DNA of 64,000 nucleotides from Gnetum montanum (lineage: Eukaryota; Streptophyta; Gnetopsida; Gnetales; Gnetaceae): the NCBI GenBank assembly GCA_015680685.1, contig MNCI01015910.1, forward strand, positions 1,839,617-1,903,616, given 5' to 3'. Both the position numbers and the translations under genes were made by a program. Positions within the stretch are counted from its first letter, which is position 1; each line of letters begins with the position of its first letter. Positions 44,501 through 56,534 of the stretch are shown here, one piece after another. Below the pieces are notes generated by a model, which saw only the letters and a program-made list of their open reading frames with translations, searched no databases and had not been told where the DNA came from.

Positions 44501-47290
44501 TCCCTGTGGAATGCTTGGATAAGAGCTCAGGATGAAGGAATTCACATCTTGTACCGAGGGTTTTGTTTGCTTTGTCAGAGACCCACCAAGCAACATCTCA
44601 TATCAATATTAGCTGTATGCCTCAATGGATACTTCTGGTCATGATTGCAAGATACCCCACCTGCACCAGCCTTGCTCAATTGGATTTTGACATCACCTCA
44701 CCTCCCCAATCCATTCAACAAAAATTTGTGAAAATTCATACCCAAATGCTCAACTGTCCACTCAGGAATAGCTCCATGCCAAGAGAAACGTTGCATCTCC
44801 TCCAATTGGGTTGGTGTTATTGGTGGGTTTTTTCTCTCTCGACTGCTTCTTCTACCTCAGTATCATGGCTGCTTCCGGTGAAAACGGGGATAGATGAGGT
44901 TGCTTGGGCTTTTCTCCTGTAAAATTCAATCATTTTCCCTCACCAACATGTCAATCTACGATTTCTCCCGGGAAATCCCCACCAACGTGAAAAGGGGAAT
45001 CACTCTGTCAAACCCCCAATCATGGAAGCATCGGATTCAAAGATTGGAAAGCAATGCGCAGGTCATTTCTTGACATGGTGGTTTTGCTACTTTGGAGACA
45101 TGGGTCAGTGCATAAATGGAAGTTCCAGCCTCCAGGTTTTGGTATGTGGCCTCTCTTGTCGTGACACGAATCAGCAGCAGCAGCAGCTTGGTTGTTGCCT
45201 TGCAAACCCAAGCAACTGTAAACAGAACCGTACCAGTTGCCCAACGGACACCACTCAAGAACGTTAAAACTAACTGGGTAAAGTCTCTTGACCATAAACG
45301 ATTAACAAATGGCACCTACAAATCTGAAGCTCACTATCTGGTGTAAAACTCAACATTGACAGCGTTTTTTCAATCTGTTTTCTCTCATTATTAGCAAACC
45401 CTACTGTAATCAGGTTACCAATCAGAGCATGCATAGAAAGTCTTAAGTTCTGTGATGTAAAGTTGCTATCACTGGCTACAAAGTTTTTATGTGAATTCGT
45501 TATATTTACCGCCCTGCCTGTTTATTCCAATCCAAGATGGGGTTGAAACAACGTTCTTTGATCTTTTTATTGTAAAAAGAAAAACTTTATTTGCGATTAT
45601 GCTACAACTTCAAAAAAAAAAAAAGATTTTTGGGTTATGCTTTGTAACTATGAGTGTGAAACAAGAGGAGAAGTACCATCTTAACATCATGTTCAGAGAT
45701 TTAGCAGCGGCATTGAACATTGGCATTGCGTTGCTCTTAGGTAAAAGGGTAAGCTAATAAAATAGTGGCAGTGCTCTTGATAGACTACGTGAAGACTTGC
45801 CTCAAGTCTTTGCTCGGTCCGTCAACTTTTTCCTTGGACTTTCCCTGCAATAACTTATATATACTCGTCCACCAATCAGTGTCTGTCTGCACTTTGAATT
45901 TGGCCCTTGAGGGTCTGAAAAGAGCCGCAACACAGACAAAAACATGGCCGCTGGGCCATGACGCTGGTGTTATTTCGGCTGACAGTAGTGGTCCTGCGAG
46001 AGAGGCAACCAAAGATAGAACTTCAGTTCCATCCAAAATCTGTGGGACATGTTTCAGGCATTAAAGGGATCGATCCATAAAAGAACGGCATAATATAGAT
46101 GGATGACAAGCACATTGCCGTTAAATTCATCCATCCTTGCAATTCCTTGCTTGCAAAAATGCTGGTTCTCTGTCGCTATCCGGCAAACAGCTAGCGACAT
46201 TCGTTCATACTGTGATTGCTGTCTATGGGTCGTTGGCTCTAATTACAGACCCAAATGTGGGATACCAGTCCATTTGCATTTTTCGCAGAGAATGAGAGAA
46301 AGGGGGAACAGAGAATACTATTAAGCAGAAATGTCGCTCAACAATTCATTTAAGAATTCAAACTCGCCCAGACACTGGCCATGCAACCGTCGGTGAATGG
46401 GCCACAACTGTGCTGTGCTGTTCGGACTTGTGCACAAGAAACGTTCTGAAGTAAACCAAACATACAGAACAATGTAATTTTTATGGTGGGTCGGAGTCAG
46501 ACCTCAGCCCTACTGAACATGTGACTTGTACTGGGTTGTTTTATTATTATTACTCTGGGCAAAGGAATCAGCTTTTTTTTAAGCCTCACCCGTCATCTCA
46601 GCATTAAAAAGAATTGTAAAGGGAAACGAGAAGCAATCCGCCATAAGAAGGAAAAACAGGCTACACTGCAGTGGGTGGAGAGAAAAACAAGAAGCCAAGA
46701 ATGGGAGACCCAGAAAAATAGACCATATGTGTAAAATATTCTTGTCATCGATTGTAGCTTTACTGTGCATATGCAGAAGTGACTTTTAATGAATCACAGA
46801 TTCAGCCAAAAATGGAGCACATCAGTCCATTATCCTTTTTTGGCGTTTTTGTTTTCTTCTTCTTGGGTATACACAAGTTTCTTTTCTTTAACTTTTGGAA
46901 AAGGAAAAAATTACAACTTGACTATGATGGATAAGCTTGCACGATAGATGGCCAACAATTATGCAAGGAGCTCATCTCTAAAAAGTAGAGTTATTGTCCT
47001 GTCTGTGAGGTAAACGAGAATTTGCTTTGGTGTCCTCTTCTTCTTTAACGTCCTCCTCCTCCTGAAAATTACTGTAGCAAGGAAAAGCAAATAATTGATC
47101 TTTCTTCTGCTGCCTGATCAAGGTTGAGATTTGGGAATCCCAATACAAATGGGGGGTAATAACCATATAAAATATCTGATCCTTCTTGCAGTTGCAGGGA
47201 TTGTTTTTTAATCCTGCATACCGGCACTGTCTACATACATTATTGTAGGAGCTGTACTGTGTTCATTTATAGGTACAGAGAACTGGATTT
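41501..47290. other. Retroelement-poor intergenic region downstream of the CCCH gene
   Basis: Base composition is more even than on either side, and no retroelement protein is visible. Short (CAG)n/(CAA)n-type runs recur on the plus strand (near 43100, 43785, 43865, 43935, 44045 and 45170). Plus-strand frames of 80-130 codons (42369-42758, 44563-44922, 45491-45757) have no domain I recognise and no splice support. It may hold regulatory sequence or a non-coding RNA; I see no gene. Confidence 0.4.
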
Positions 47291-47297
47291 GTAAATT

Positions 47298-47303
47298 TTT
47301 ATT
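47298..47303 (-). promoter_or_regulatory. Candidate polyadenylation signal of the CCCH gene
   Basis: AATAAA on the minus strand, about 100 bases past the stop codon at 47401-47403, in a T/A-rich stretch. Position fits a plant 3' UTR; cleavage site not determined. Confidence 0.4.
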
Positions 47304-47400
47304 GTTCCGATTTAGTCGGTACAAAATATATATCTTAGGACTCAAAATTCACGACACGGAGAGAGCCTGCGATTCCTTGAGAGAATGTTGATGACTCTAT

Positions 47401-50400
47401 CTACCATACAACATTTGATGTTGGCAAGGCTCTGTTCCCGGAAAAATCATGCAAGTCCATGGTGTCTGGGAGCTTGAAATACTGATTGCTGTTCCACTGC
47501 ACACAAATAGGACATTCTTCCATACTGGACATTTTTGAAACCTGCAAGGGAGGGAAAACAAAACCAAACCAAACATACCAGCTCATTTGCTATGAACAAC
47601 AAACAGTACTAGTTGATGGACATAATTTGACGGTTTGCTTTTGCTTTTGCCTTTTTTGCCCTTACCTGCTTTTGGCAGCTGGAGCAAAAGACATGGTTGC
47701 AGTCAAGTTTTTTAGGCTGCACAACGGTGCCTGCATCAACATGTTGCTAAAAAGTTATCATATCACTGTACCGATCTGTCGTAGACTAATTTGAACAAAC
47801 AGAAGAAAAAACCTAATGTTGAACCAACTACCAAGGCACAATGAGCAAGCAAGTTCCTTGTTCATAACAGTGACTGCGGACTGAAATGGAGCCAAAACGT
47901 CATTGGGTTTGAGCGATGATGATGTATCAGGAGAGGACGATGGCTTGCCACCACCACTGCCCCCGCTGCTCAGTCCAACACTGATCAAATTGGCAAAAGG
48001 ACTCTCCGGAAGGTTGTGTCCGCCGCTGCTGCAATGACAAAAATCCCATCAAATTTGGCATCAGATTCATTTCAGCCATTGCATTGCACCAATCATTAAC
48101 AGAAACCCATCAAATCTGAATGGAATTTTCTTCCTGACGAACCTCCTGTCAAAATAAAGCACTGAAAGCATACCTATCGTGATCATCGTTGTTCTCCAGC
48201 ACGTCCAGGAGATATCTAAAATGATCGTTGGCAGGAAAATTGCTCAGGTCTGAATTCACAGAAAGCCACAGACGGCAAAAATACATTATTATTCTTAATG
48301 GTACAAGCAGGGCAGTAGTACAGTTGAGCCCAGCAGGCTGCTATTCACGGGGAGAGGGGAGTCATTTCATTACCTTCTGACGCTCTCAAGCCTGCTTCAG
48401 ATTCGGCCAATCCATTGCTGAACTGTTGCTGCAGTGCAGCCTGAGAAATTTTCGATGCAGAATTCTCATTACTGCTGCCAAACTGTATGTGAGTTGTTCT
48501 CTGCTGATGAGAGTCTCCCAGCCGCAGCTCTGAGAATCGCACTCTTTCCAGCTCCAGCACCTGTTCCTGGTCCTTGATATGCTTCCTGATTATCTCGGAA
48601 TTATCATACAATCTTGGCCCTGCAAAACCCAATCCCACGATGATCTCCTGTAACCGGAATGTGCAATCCCGTAAAACCCACAAAAGAATCTCCGAGACCC
48701 AGTAAATTTTCAAAAAGTTGAAAACCTTCCAAATGCAGATACCATATCTCGGAACCAAAAATAATACTAACCCAGTTGCAGGTGATCGTAATCCTTGAAA
48801 TCCAGATTAGTCAATGCAAAATGCTTAGATTGCTCTCCCCTATCCAGATTCTTTCTGTTTTCCAACGACGGGCACATCAAACGAGGCAATCCATTCCGTT
48901 AATAAACCAGACTAAAAACAAAAACAGCAATCTAAAAATTGAAACAGCAATGACAGCCCCAGCAGGGAATCGTAAAATATACCTTTCCGCAAGTTTGCCT
49001 TTCTCTCTGTAAGGCTTCACAAGAACCCTCGCCCCACAGACGTAATGTGGATTTCCCTTGGCCAGAATGGTTTTCACTGTTTCTGAATACACGAAGGTCA
49101 CAAAGCCAAACATCCGCTTCTGCTGATATGGGATTCGAACATCTTGAACTGGCCCGTAATTTCTAAAAACAGAGACCTTGTATCAAATTTACAACATAAA
49201 ATTTAAAAAATCAATCAGGGCATACCTGTGAAAATGTCCAAAGAAACCTTTTTTTTTTTTTTACCTGAAATAATTTGAAACGTCTTCCTCCGTGAAGGTG
49301 CTCTCGGCAGGGAAAGTAAGATAAATCTGTCTTGAGCCTGAATTTGCTCCGCTCAGATCATCTAGCAAGGCGCTGCTCCCTGATGAAAGATATTTGTGTG
49401 CTTCTTCCGCCAAAACCACTGCATGCTGTCCGTGAGGCCTGCAACATTTAAAAAAAAAACAATGGCAAAAATCAGCTCCCAAATCACAGTCAATCTGCTC
49501 CCAAATCACAGTCAATCTGCTCAGCCTGCATCAACAACCAAAAAACTAGATTAAAATTAACACAAACAGATCCAATATCAAACCTTAGCAACCTTCAAAA
49601 TACCTACTATCTACAGTAACTGAAATTGCGGACTAAAATGCCTACAATGTGACAGCAAGATTTATTTCATGCCGCTAGTCCTTCCCAACATTTAAGTTCC
49701 TAATTTTTCTTCCCCAACTATGAATTATCTGGGTGTTCGGCAATAGCAACTGTGACCATTAACTGCTGTTTCGAGTGTCTTCAGTCCATGAATTGAGCGA
49801 CTTGAAACCTGCAGAATGAGAATTACCTGTCGATGAGAGTTACTGTGCTTTTCAAACGGGCGAGCAACTTGGTGAGGCTGTATCCGGCTTTGCCATGGCG
49901 CTGGCTCTCGGTCAAATAGCCCTCGGCCTGCAAAGTTTTGCCATACTTCTCGTAATACAACTGCGGCAAAGACGCAATGGAAACAGGAACTTTTTTCCCT
50001 CGCAGAAGCTCCTGCAGTTCCACTTCCAGGCGCTCCAGGGACCCACCCTGGAACCCGAAATCATCCAACGAGTTCCTGGACTCGGTGGGACTAATGGGCA
50101 CAGCTCCTGCTCCTCCTCCGCCGACTCCAGCATCAGTCCGGCCGCTGTAACCATGCAGAAATCTGCAGTTGATGCCATGTTTGCAGTAGCCCCTCGCAAA
50201 ATACAGGCACGGCTTCAAAGAAACCAGATTGAGGCTGTCTCCTTGAAAATCAGCTGCAGTAAATTTGCTGCTGCCGTAGATGCCCACATCGGGGTAGCCG
50301 TAATCAGGAAAAATGCCGCCGCTGCGAGCATTCATGAAGCTTACAAGATTGCTATTATCTTCTCTCAGATGCTCGAATCCCAGTGAATGAGAATTGGGAT

Positions 50401-50761
50401 GATAGCTCATGTAATCCTCTGAGAATCCTAGAGATGGAGAGGATACTGATGCAGGTCTGTCACACCAGTAGAGCGGGGCCAGCTGCTGCTGCTGCTGCTG
50501 TTGCTGCGGTTGTTGTTGACGAAAAGAAGAATTTGGGGAGATCTGCATCATGATGCTGCTGGTTGTGGGTTGCAGGCCCAGATCTTTCCTGGCTCTGGAA
50601 ATAAAGGATTGCAGCAACCCATCTGGTCCGAAGGCCAGTCGGATCATATCCTGATCGGTGTTATCCTGCAAATAAAGGTATCCAATGATTTTGGTGGCGT
50701 TCTCCGGCTCCAGCCTCTGAATCCTCGAGAACACAATCTTGGTTGCCTCGTTAGCATCCAT
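47401..50761 (-). CDS. CCCH zinc finger / OST-HTH / RRM protein with a C-terminal RING finger (698 residues, 9 coding exons)
   Basis: Coding exons (minus): 50761-49827, 49438-49265, 49162-48983, 48854-48772, 48619-48374, 48249-48174, 48028-47832, 47730-47666, 47541-47401. All introns are GT-AG and all phases agree, giving 2097 bases with the stop. The start ATG at 50761 gives [14 protein letters not shown], the usual family N-terminus. Domains: helical N-terminus 1-63; polyglutamine 82-93; CCCH finger C185-x7-C193-x5-C199-x3-H203; OST-HTH (LOTUS) 240-322; RRM 348-425 with IYLTFP and RMFGFVTF; coiled segment 466-495 ([20 protein letters not shown]); LPESPF at 571-576; C3HC4 RING C626-C629, C641, H643, C646-C649, C662-C665. 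The first four domains match the plant C3H22/C3H46/C3H53-type RNA-binding group, thought to act on mRNA in cytoplasm or granules. The RING suggests E3 ligase activity (inference). I do not recall a RING in angiosperm members. Only the Q tract is low complexity. Confidence 0.88.
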
Positions 50762-51445
50762 GGCTTCCCTCGGCTCTCGTTCTGTAATAGACAGGTCCAA
50801 AAAGCGCGGCCCTTACCAAGTCAAATACCCGCACAGATCATTCATTCTCTCATAATGATCATGCTTTGTTGAGAGAAGAGGCGGCTGCAGCAGCAGGAAG
50901 GTTGGGAGATTGGAGAAAAAGAAGTGAATCGCTTGGATTTGCAGGGAGAAGAGAAGAAGAAGAGGAGAGACGTCCAGGATTTGGGTCAGACTCACAGAGT
51001 CTGGATAGCCATGGAAACACGCTTAAAACAAAGACATGTTTTCTCTCGCACAATTATCCGCAGTAAGTTGCTAATTATCTTTTTACCTCAAGAAACTAAA
51101 AACAGGCTGACAGAGAGGCTGGGGCAATAGGGGGGCCTTGAGAGAATAATTATATGCAGCTCTGATGCTGCTGCTGCTACTTCAGCATCATCAGCATTTT
51201 CAATTCTGCATTCCCCATAAACTGTGCTGGCAGGCCTGCCTTGCCTGGCAGTAAAAGCCTTACACTAGTACTGGTAGTCTGGTACTACCACTGTTGCTGC
51301 TTCTAATTCTGGCCATGATCAACTCCCATCTTTTTCCCCGTTTCTTGCAATGATTTTTGAATTCCCCGGCCATCCATGATACTACCTACTCCTGCTACTC
51401 GCAGTTTTCTTCTATCATCACTCTGCCTGGTATAACTGTACACAT
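50762..51445 (-). promoter_or_regulatory. Candidate 5' UTR of the CCCH gene
   Basis: On the minus strand this stretch between the TATA candidate and the ATG is pyrimidine-rich: CTCTCCTCTTCTTCTTCTCT-like runs at about 50940-50985 and CTG repeats near 51160-51180. Such CT tracts are common in plant leaders. A TTACAG near 50786 looks like an acceptor and a GTAAGG near 50818 like a donor, but they are only 35 bases apart and cannot bound a plant intron together. A leader intron with a more distant donor remains possible. Confidence 0.4.
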
Positions 51446-51454
51446 TTTTATATA
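51446..51454 (-). promoter_or_regulatory. Candidate TATA box of the CCCH gene
   Basis: TATATAAAA on the minus strand, preceded by GC-rich GCAGCGGCGAGGGGAC. Transcription would start near 51415, about 650 bases before the ATG. Confidence 0.4.
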
Positions 51455-53400
51455 GTCCCCTCGCCGCTGCACCGTACAGTTTCCACTGCTACTGCACAAG
51501 CAGAAACCGAAACCAAGGAAATAAAAAATGCATTAAGTGACTCCTACGAAAATTACGTCCGGTTGTTGCTGAAAATTTACTTGTTTTCCCACTCGTAGCA
51601 GGCAAGCAGGAAGGGAAGGACGGATGGATAGATTTGAGTTAATCATGGCGGTGCTGAAGAGGGATTGATTTAAAAAGAAAACCAAACAGAGCCATCAAAT
51701 CTAACACCCGCAAACCACACATAAATCCGGCGCAACACAAACACCCGAAAAACTTTACCGGCTCCGAAACAAATCAAAGAGCAATTAGACCCTCTCGCAC
51801 GCCATTAATGCCGGTTCCCTGCTGTGACTGGGACTTCAGAATTATCAACAAACCCAATACTTACGTACATACCCCTACCCACAAGCAAATCAGATCAGAT
51901 GGGCGACAGGCCTACTGCACTACTGGACCCAGCATCGTCCCCAATTCACAGTGAAACTGCCGTGTAAACTTCAAATTTAAGGTAATTAAAACCAAATCCA
52001 AACAGCCCAGATCCTGGTGGTAATGAAATCCCTGATTCCGCAAAATCTCTCCCTGCCAACCGAGAACCCAAAAACCCAACAAAGGAATAAATTAAGCATA
52101 ACAATAATAATAAAAAAAAGACTGCTTTTCCGCTCCCCGATTCTTGCTGTCTCTGATTGAATAGGCTCCGCAACGGCGGCAACTAGTTCTCTCGAAATCT
52201 CAAGAAGGGAGACCAGAAATAATGGAAATTAGGGCAAGTGCGCCATTGGTGTTTGAAATAAAGTACAGACAGACGGGCTCCCTTGCTAAGGAACAGAAGA
52301 AGAAGAAGCAGAAAACAAAGAAAGAAGAATCATTATATCAACCAGGCAACTAAGCACGGCAGGAATATGTTGTTCAAGTCATGAATGTGTGCTTGTCACG
52401 GCCTTTTGCTTAATTTAGAATACCGTTGTGTTTCAGAATACACGGGCGGATTGCAGTTCCTGCCGGTGCTTCGGATACTGCTGCTACGGCTACCGCTGTT
52501 CCTGAAATTTCCATTTCCATGTTTCAAATGTTTCTGCAATCTCTCTCTGTAACATCCTACGCATTACCCAACAAATAAAAAAGGACATTAAAAACCCAAC
52601 AAAATCCCCACCAAAAAACACCATTATGATTCTGGAATCATGAGCGCCAGCGCCGCCCTATGGTCCCTGGTTTCGGGTCAAAGTTCCAGTAGGTTTTTAT
52701 GCCTCGTCCGTGGATCAAATCTGATCTCAACTCTCACCACCATCGAAGATGAATGAATCCAGCAAGAATTAAACTGGATCCCAAACCATGATGATTTCCA
52801 CAGAGAAAAAGGTTTTTGCTGGTCAAAGTTTTTAACAGGATTTATCTGTGGCCACTTGCCCGCACTGGGAAAGCTTGGCTGCTGAAAAAGACAAGGAGCA
52901 ACAAGTTTCACACAATCGTTCCTGTGACGGAGGGATAGATTTGTGGATGAGTTTGCATGGCAAACATATGATGGATAGATTTTTGCTTCCCAATTGTTTG
53001 TTTGTGTGTAGGCTGGCGTTTGTTCTTCTGTGCTGTTGCTGCTTCTGCTACTACGTGATATGGCTTTGGCTCCTCACTTGCAAACTCGGCAAAGATTCAT
53101 CTTTTTGTGGGTGTCCAACTACAGCAGCGGTGGAGTCTATCCTTATATGTATCTATCCTGTACGGCCCATGTGTCTGGGAATCTGGGAGCCACCAATTTC
53201 ACAATTCAGATAAGCGCAGAGCCGCATGAAATGGTGGATGCCTCATGCCTCCTCCTGCACAATATTTGCTCCCCTGTCTCTCTGCCTGCCTGGTTCTTAA
53301 GGGAAAGTGCTCAGCTTACCTCGTAACTGTGAAATTAATATTTGCATAATATGCTGTCTATTGGCATAAGGCTGCATGAATGTTTTAAAATAAGATGATC
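51455..53400. other. Upstream flank of the CCCH gene, no gene recognised
   Basis: Mixed composition with CTG/CAG-type runs (52480-52500, 53025-53045) and purine runs (52300-52330). Frames such as 52848-53213 lack recognisable domains. It probably contains promoter elements, but none is singled out. Confidence 0.35.
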
Positions 53401-53679
53401 TTTAAGGATCATGGTTAAGTGGGTTACGTTTTCCATCTCGTTGTATAACCACTATCCTATTCTCTATGTGAGCTCTTAGTGGGGTGTGGGCTTTTGTGCC
53501 TTGGGGTGAGTTCGGTGGAAGGTTAACTTTGGTTTACTTTGTTTGGTGGACCAATTTAGAAATCCTCGTAGATTTTTTATCTTATTGTTTTAATACTTGG
53601 TAAATAATTTTTAAATGTTGTTTTTATTTGAGATAAGGAAATTTAGGGGCTGGAGGGAATTGGGCCTTAAAAAAGTTAA

Positions 53680-54440
53680 TAATTATTCAAAGATTTAAAG
53701 TACATCATAAATATCATCAATATAGAAGAGAGGAGAAGGATAATCTTCTAGAAGCTCAATGCTCTTCTTACCAAGGTGGGGTCCTAGGATGGTGGTGGAT
53801 GAGCAAAAGTCTAACTTTTTTTGAGTGGCTGTGCCTAGGCTGAAACATAGGTCTTATGACTTGAGAAACAAGCACCTTACCATGACTCCAAGTGGTGGTC
53901 CAATTATTATTCAAAGTACCATCATATATACCATCAATATAGAAGAGAGAATTTAAAGAAAAGGCTAAAAGAGTTTGGGATACCTTTTCCAGTTTTCATC
54001 TTTGCAACTAATCATGAAAAAGCTCCCCTTTAGCATTGGAAAAGAATTAGCAATTGCCAAAATGGGGTTCTCAAATGATGGTGGATGAGCATTTTAAGAG
54101 GGTATGCTTAGGTTCAAACCTAGGACTTAGAACTTGAGAAACAAGTATCTTACCATCACTCCAAGTGGTGGTCCATCAATAATTCAAAGTACCATTATAT
54201 ATACCATCAATATAGAAAAGAGAATCTAAAGAGAAGGTCGAAAAATTTTGAGATACCTTTTCAAGTTTTCACCCTTACAACTAATCATGAAAAACCTTCC
54301 CTTTAGCATAGGAGACGGACCAGGGATTGCCCTCATTCAAAAGCACCCCAATAGGTCTTGACTTCTTACTAAAGGATTTCTTGTAAAGAGTACTACTCTT
54401 TTTAAAGAAAAATAAATGAAAAATAAGAAACAAATTGCAA
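53680..54440. repeat. Three tandem copies of a 220-275-bp unit
   Basis: The segment TTCAAAGTACC-TATATACCATCAATATAGAA recurs at about 53687, 53910 and 54182. In between, GATGGTGGTGGATGAGC, GACTTGAGAAACAAG and CTTACCAT.ACTCCAAGTGGTGGTCC recur in the same order. The units are diverged and non-coding. Confidence 0.7.
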
Positions 54441-54612
54441 TAGAAGCAAGTAGTTCTAACTTTGAGTTCAAAAAAAAAAAAAACCTTGTATGAGATGAAT
54501 TATAGGGAAAAAATGCTATAGTTAAAAATAAGAAACAAATTGCAATACAAGTAAATAGTTCTAACTTTGAGTCAAAAAATACAAAAAACAGAATTAACTC
54601 TATATGAGATGA
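54415..54612. repeat. Two tandem copies of an AT-rich unit of about 108 bp
   Basis: AAAAATAAGAAACAAATTGCAATA, then GTAGTTCTAACTTTGAGT and TATGAGATGAAT, occur once from about 54417 and again from about 54523. Non-coding. Beyond it, to 55553, the sequence is AT-rich with no gene recognised. Confidence 0.6.
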
Positions 54613-55553
54613 ATAAATAGTTTTTCATTTGAAGTTTTCCTCCCTGAAGCTTTAGTTATAAAGCAACATCGTTGAAAGTCTAAAATTTAACTCCTAAAGG
54701 AAGATCATAATTCTACTTCTGAAGGTATATCATGATCATATTTTTTCTACAAGAAAATAACTACACAACGAAGCTTTTAAATAAAATAGAGAATAAACAA
54801 CCAAAGACACTTCCAAATACAAAGAAAGATAGTAGACAAAGCAAGTTGATCACCAATAATGTTATCATTAATGCTTAGTACAAAGACCCAAGAAGACTTC
54901 AAAGAAGGATTATGCCTATACCTTTATAAATATGTAAATTTCTAAAAGGTAATCTACAACTTCAAAATCACAATTTGAAAGGCTAATGCCTAGGGCATCT
55001 TCAACATAGATGCATTAGTGGTAATAGTCTTGGTGGAATCACATGTGATTGAAAATTTTCCTTTTTTAAAAAAATTAGTTTCTAAATATCCTTCTATAAT
55101 AAAATTTAAAAATAATAATATAATAATCATTTTCAAATTTAAAAACAAACAAAGAAATACCAAAGAAAATGATCTAAAAACACCAGAACTAAAACACACA
55201 TAGCTTGGAGTACCAATGATAGAGCTTGACTTTTTTAGAGCAAATCCTTTAATTCCATAGGAAGCTAGTGTGATTCTTCTAGGTATTAAAAATAATTGCA
55301 CCAAATATTAAATTCCTTATATTCTAGAAAACTTAAATTATTTTGTACAACTTTAATGTTGTTTTGGGCACTTTGCACCTTAACACATACATAAAATGAT
55401 TCATTTGAGATTTGAAAATTACTTTGGGAATAAGATACAAATGAATGAAAAAATAATGAGGGGACTTCTTCTCTCTTCCTTTTTCCTTTGGTTGAACCAC
55501 TTCACTACTTTTGATGTCTCTCCTTAGCCCTCCATAGTGGACTTTATAGTCTT
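54613..55553. other. AT-rich flank before G copy 2, nothing recognised
   Basis: No frame, RNA gene or repeat end is supported. The copy 2 LTR begins at its right edge, and the five bases before it (GTCTT) are the expected target duplication, whose partner lies outside the window. Confidence 0.45.
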
Positions 55554-56396
55554 TGATGAGCCACGATATCGGGGCCGCAATATTGCGTACGCGATATCGA
55601 AGCCTTCCAAGCGATATTGGACATCCGATATCGAGGCCTGTCTTGTTGCCTATAAATAAGAGGCGAGCACATTTGGTTTGGCAATAGGTAGTTCATTAAT
55701 CTTAGTCCCTTACCCGAACTCTTGCCTTTTTCCTTTCTCAAAGTTAGAATTATTTCTAAGTGCCTGTAGTAGGAGTCATAAAGCGAACGGATCTTTATTC
55801 GAGCATTGTGTACTTGAGCACACCTTGTGGCCGGAAATAAAAATAAACTTTGTGATAAACCTTGTAGTATTCATAATTGCTTATTTAATGTTATTTATAG
55901 TTATAGAATGCTTCCCTTAGTTAATTAATGTTCTCGCTCTCTCTCTCTCACCTTGTTAATTCTCCCAAGTAAGCATACTCAATACAACCACTTTGAGCAT
56001 GCATGGAACACTTAGTAACCTAGTAATGATTAGCGTTTGGTAATTCCAGTAGTGTTGTACTGGTTCAAGATGTGTATGGCAAAATGAGAATGGATGCTGG
56101 TGTTATTACTAGTTAGAGCATAGTTGATTAGTTAAATTAAATTGGTTACTTGATTAGTTCACTTCTCCCTTTGTAGCACTAGGACATAAAACATAAAAAT
56201 ATATAAAAAATCATATACCTCAAGTTTACTTAACCATACATTTGTGTTATACGAATAAGCTTGGGAAGATAATGATTGACCAACCCATCTAGGTTCTGTA
56301 AAGGCGCATAAGCACTTAGTCCTTGGAATTTGACCGGATTGTGCATGTACGCTCATATTTGTATGGTTGAGCGTAGGGATACCTCATCGCTCATCA
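55554..56396 (+). repeat. Copy 2 5' LTR
   Basis: The LTR is 843 bp, bounded by TGATGAG and CTCATCA. U3 has GATATC palindromes at 55565-55635 (ACGATATCGG, GCAATATTGC, CGCGATATCG). TATA box TATAAATAAG at 55651-55660. R-U5 reads GATCTTTATTCGAGCATTG as in copy A. The primer site follows at about 56398-56415 (TGTCGCCATTGCTGGGGA), decayed from the copy 3 form. Confidence 0.88.
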
Positions 56397-56534
56397 TTGT
56401 CGCCATTGCTGGGGACTTTGTTGATTGTGTGCTAGCTAGAACTTAGGAAATCTTCACATCATTGGAACAAACCCTTAGGGTTGGTTATCTTATAATTAGT
56501 GAAACGAAAAGTATTGCACACTGAATAGACAATT

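Noticed and set aside
44375-45346. Several 80-120-codon frames in the gene-flanking island as possible genes
   Set aside because: Overlapping frames on both strands, no recognised domain, no start or splice context better than chance.
49895-50386. 163-codon plus-strand ORF opposite the CCCH gene
   Set aside because: It is the shadow of exon 1, whose protein is strongly conserved in type; no independent evidence.
50762-50800. Upstream extension of the CCCH protein by 13 codons
   Set aside because: The extended frame would start at TTG. The ATG at 50761 gives the standard family N-terminus.
50786-50820. 35-bp intron just before the start codon (GTAAGG...TTACAG)
   Set aside because: Too short for a plant spliceosomal intron; the two sites probably do not pair.
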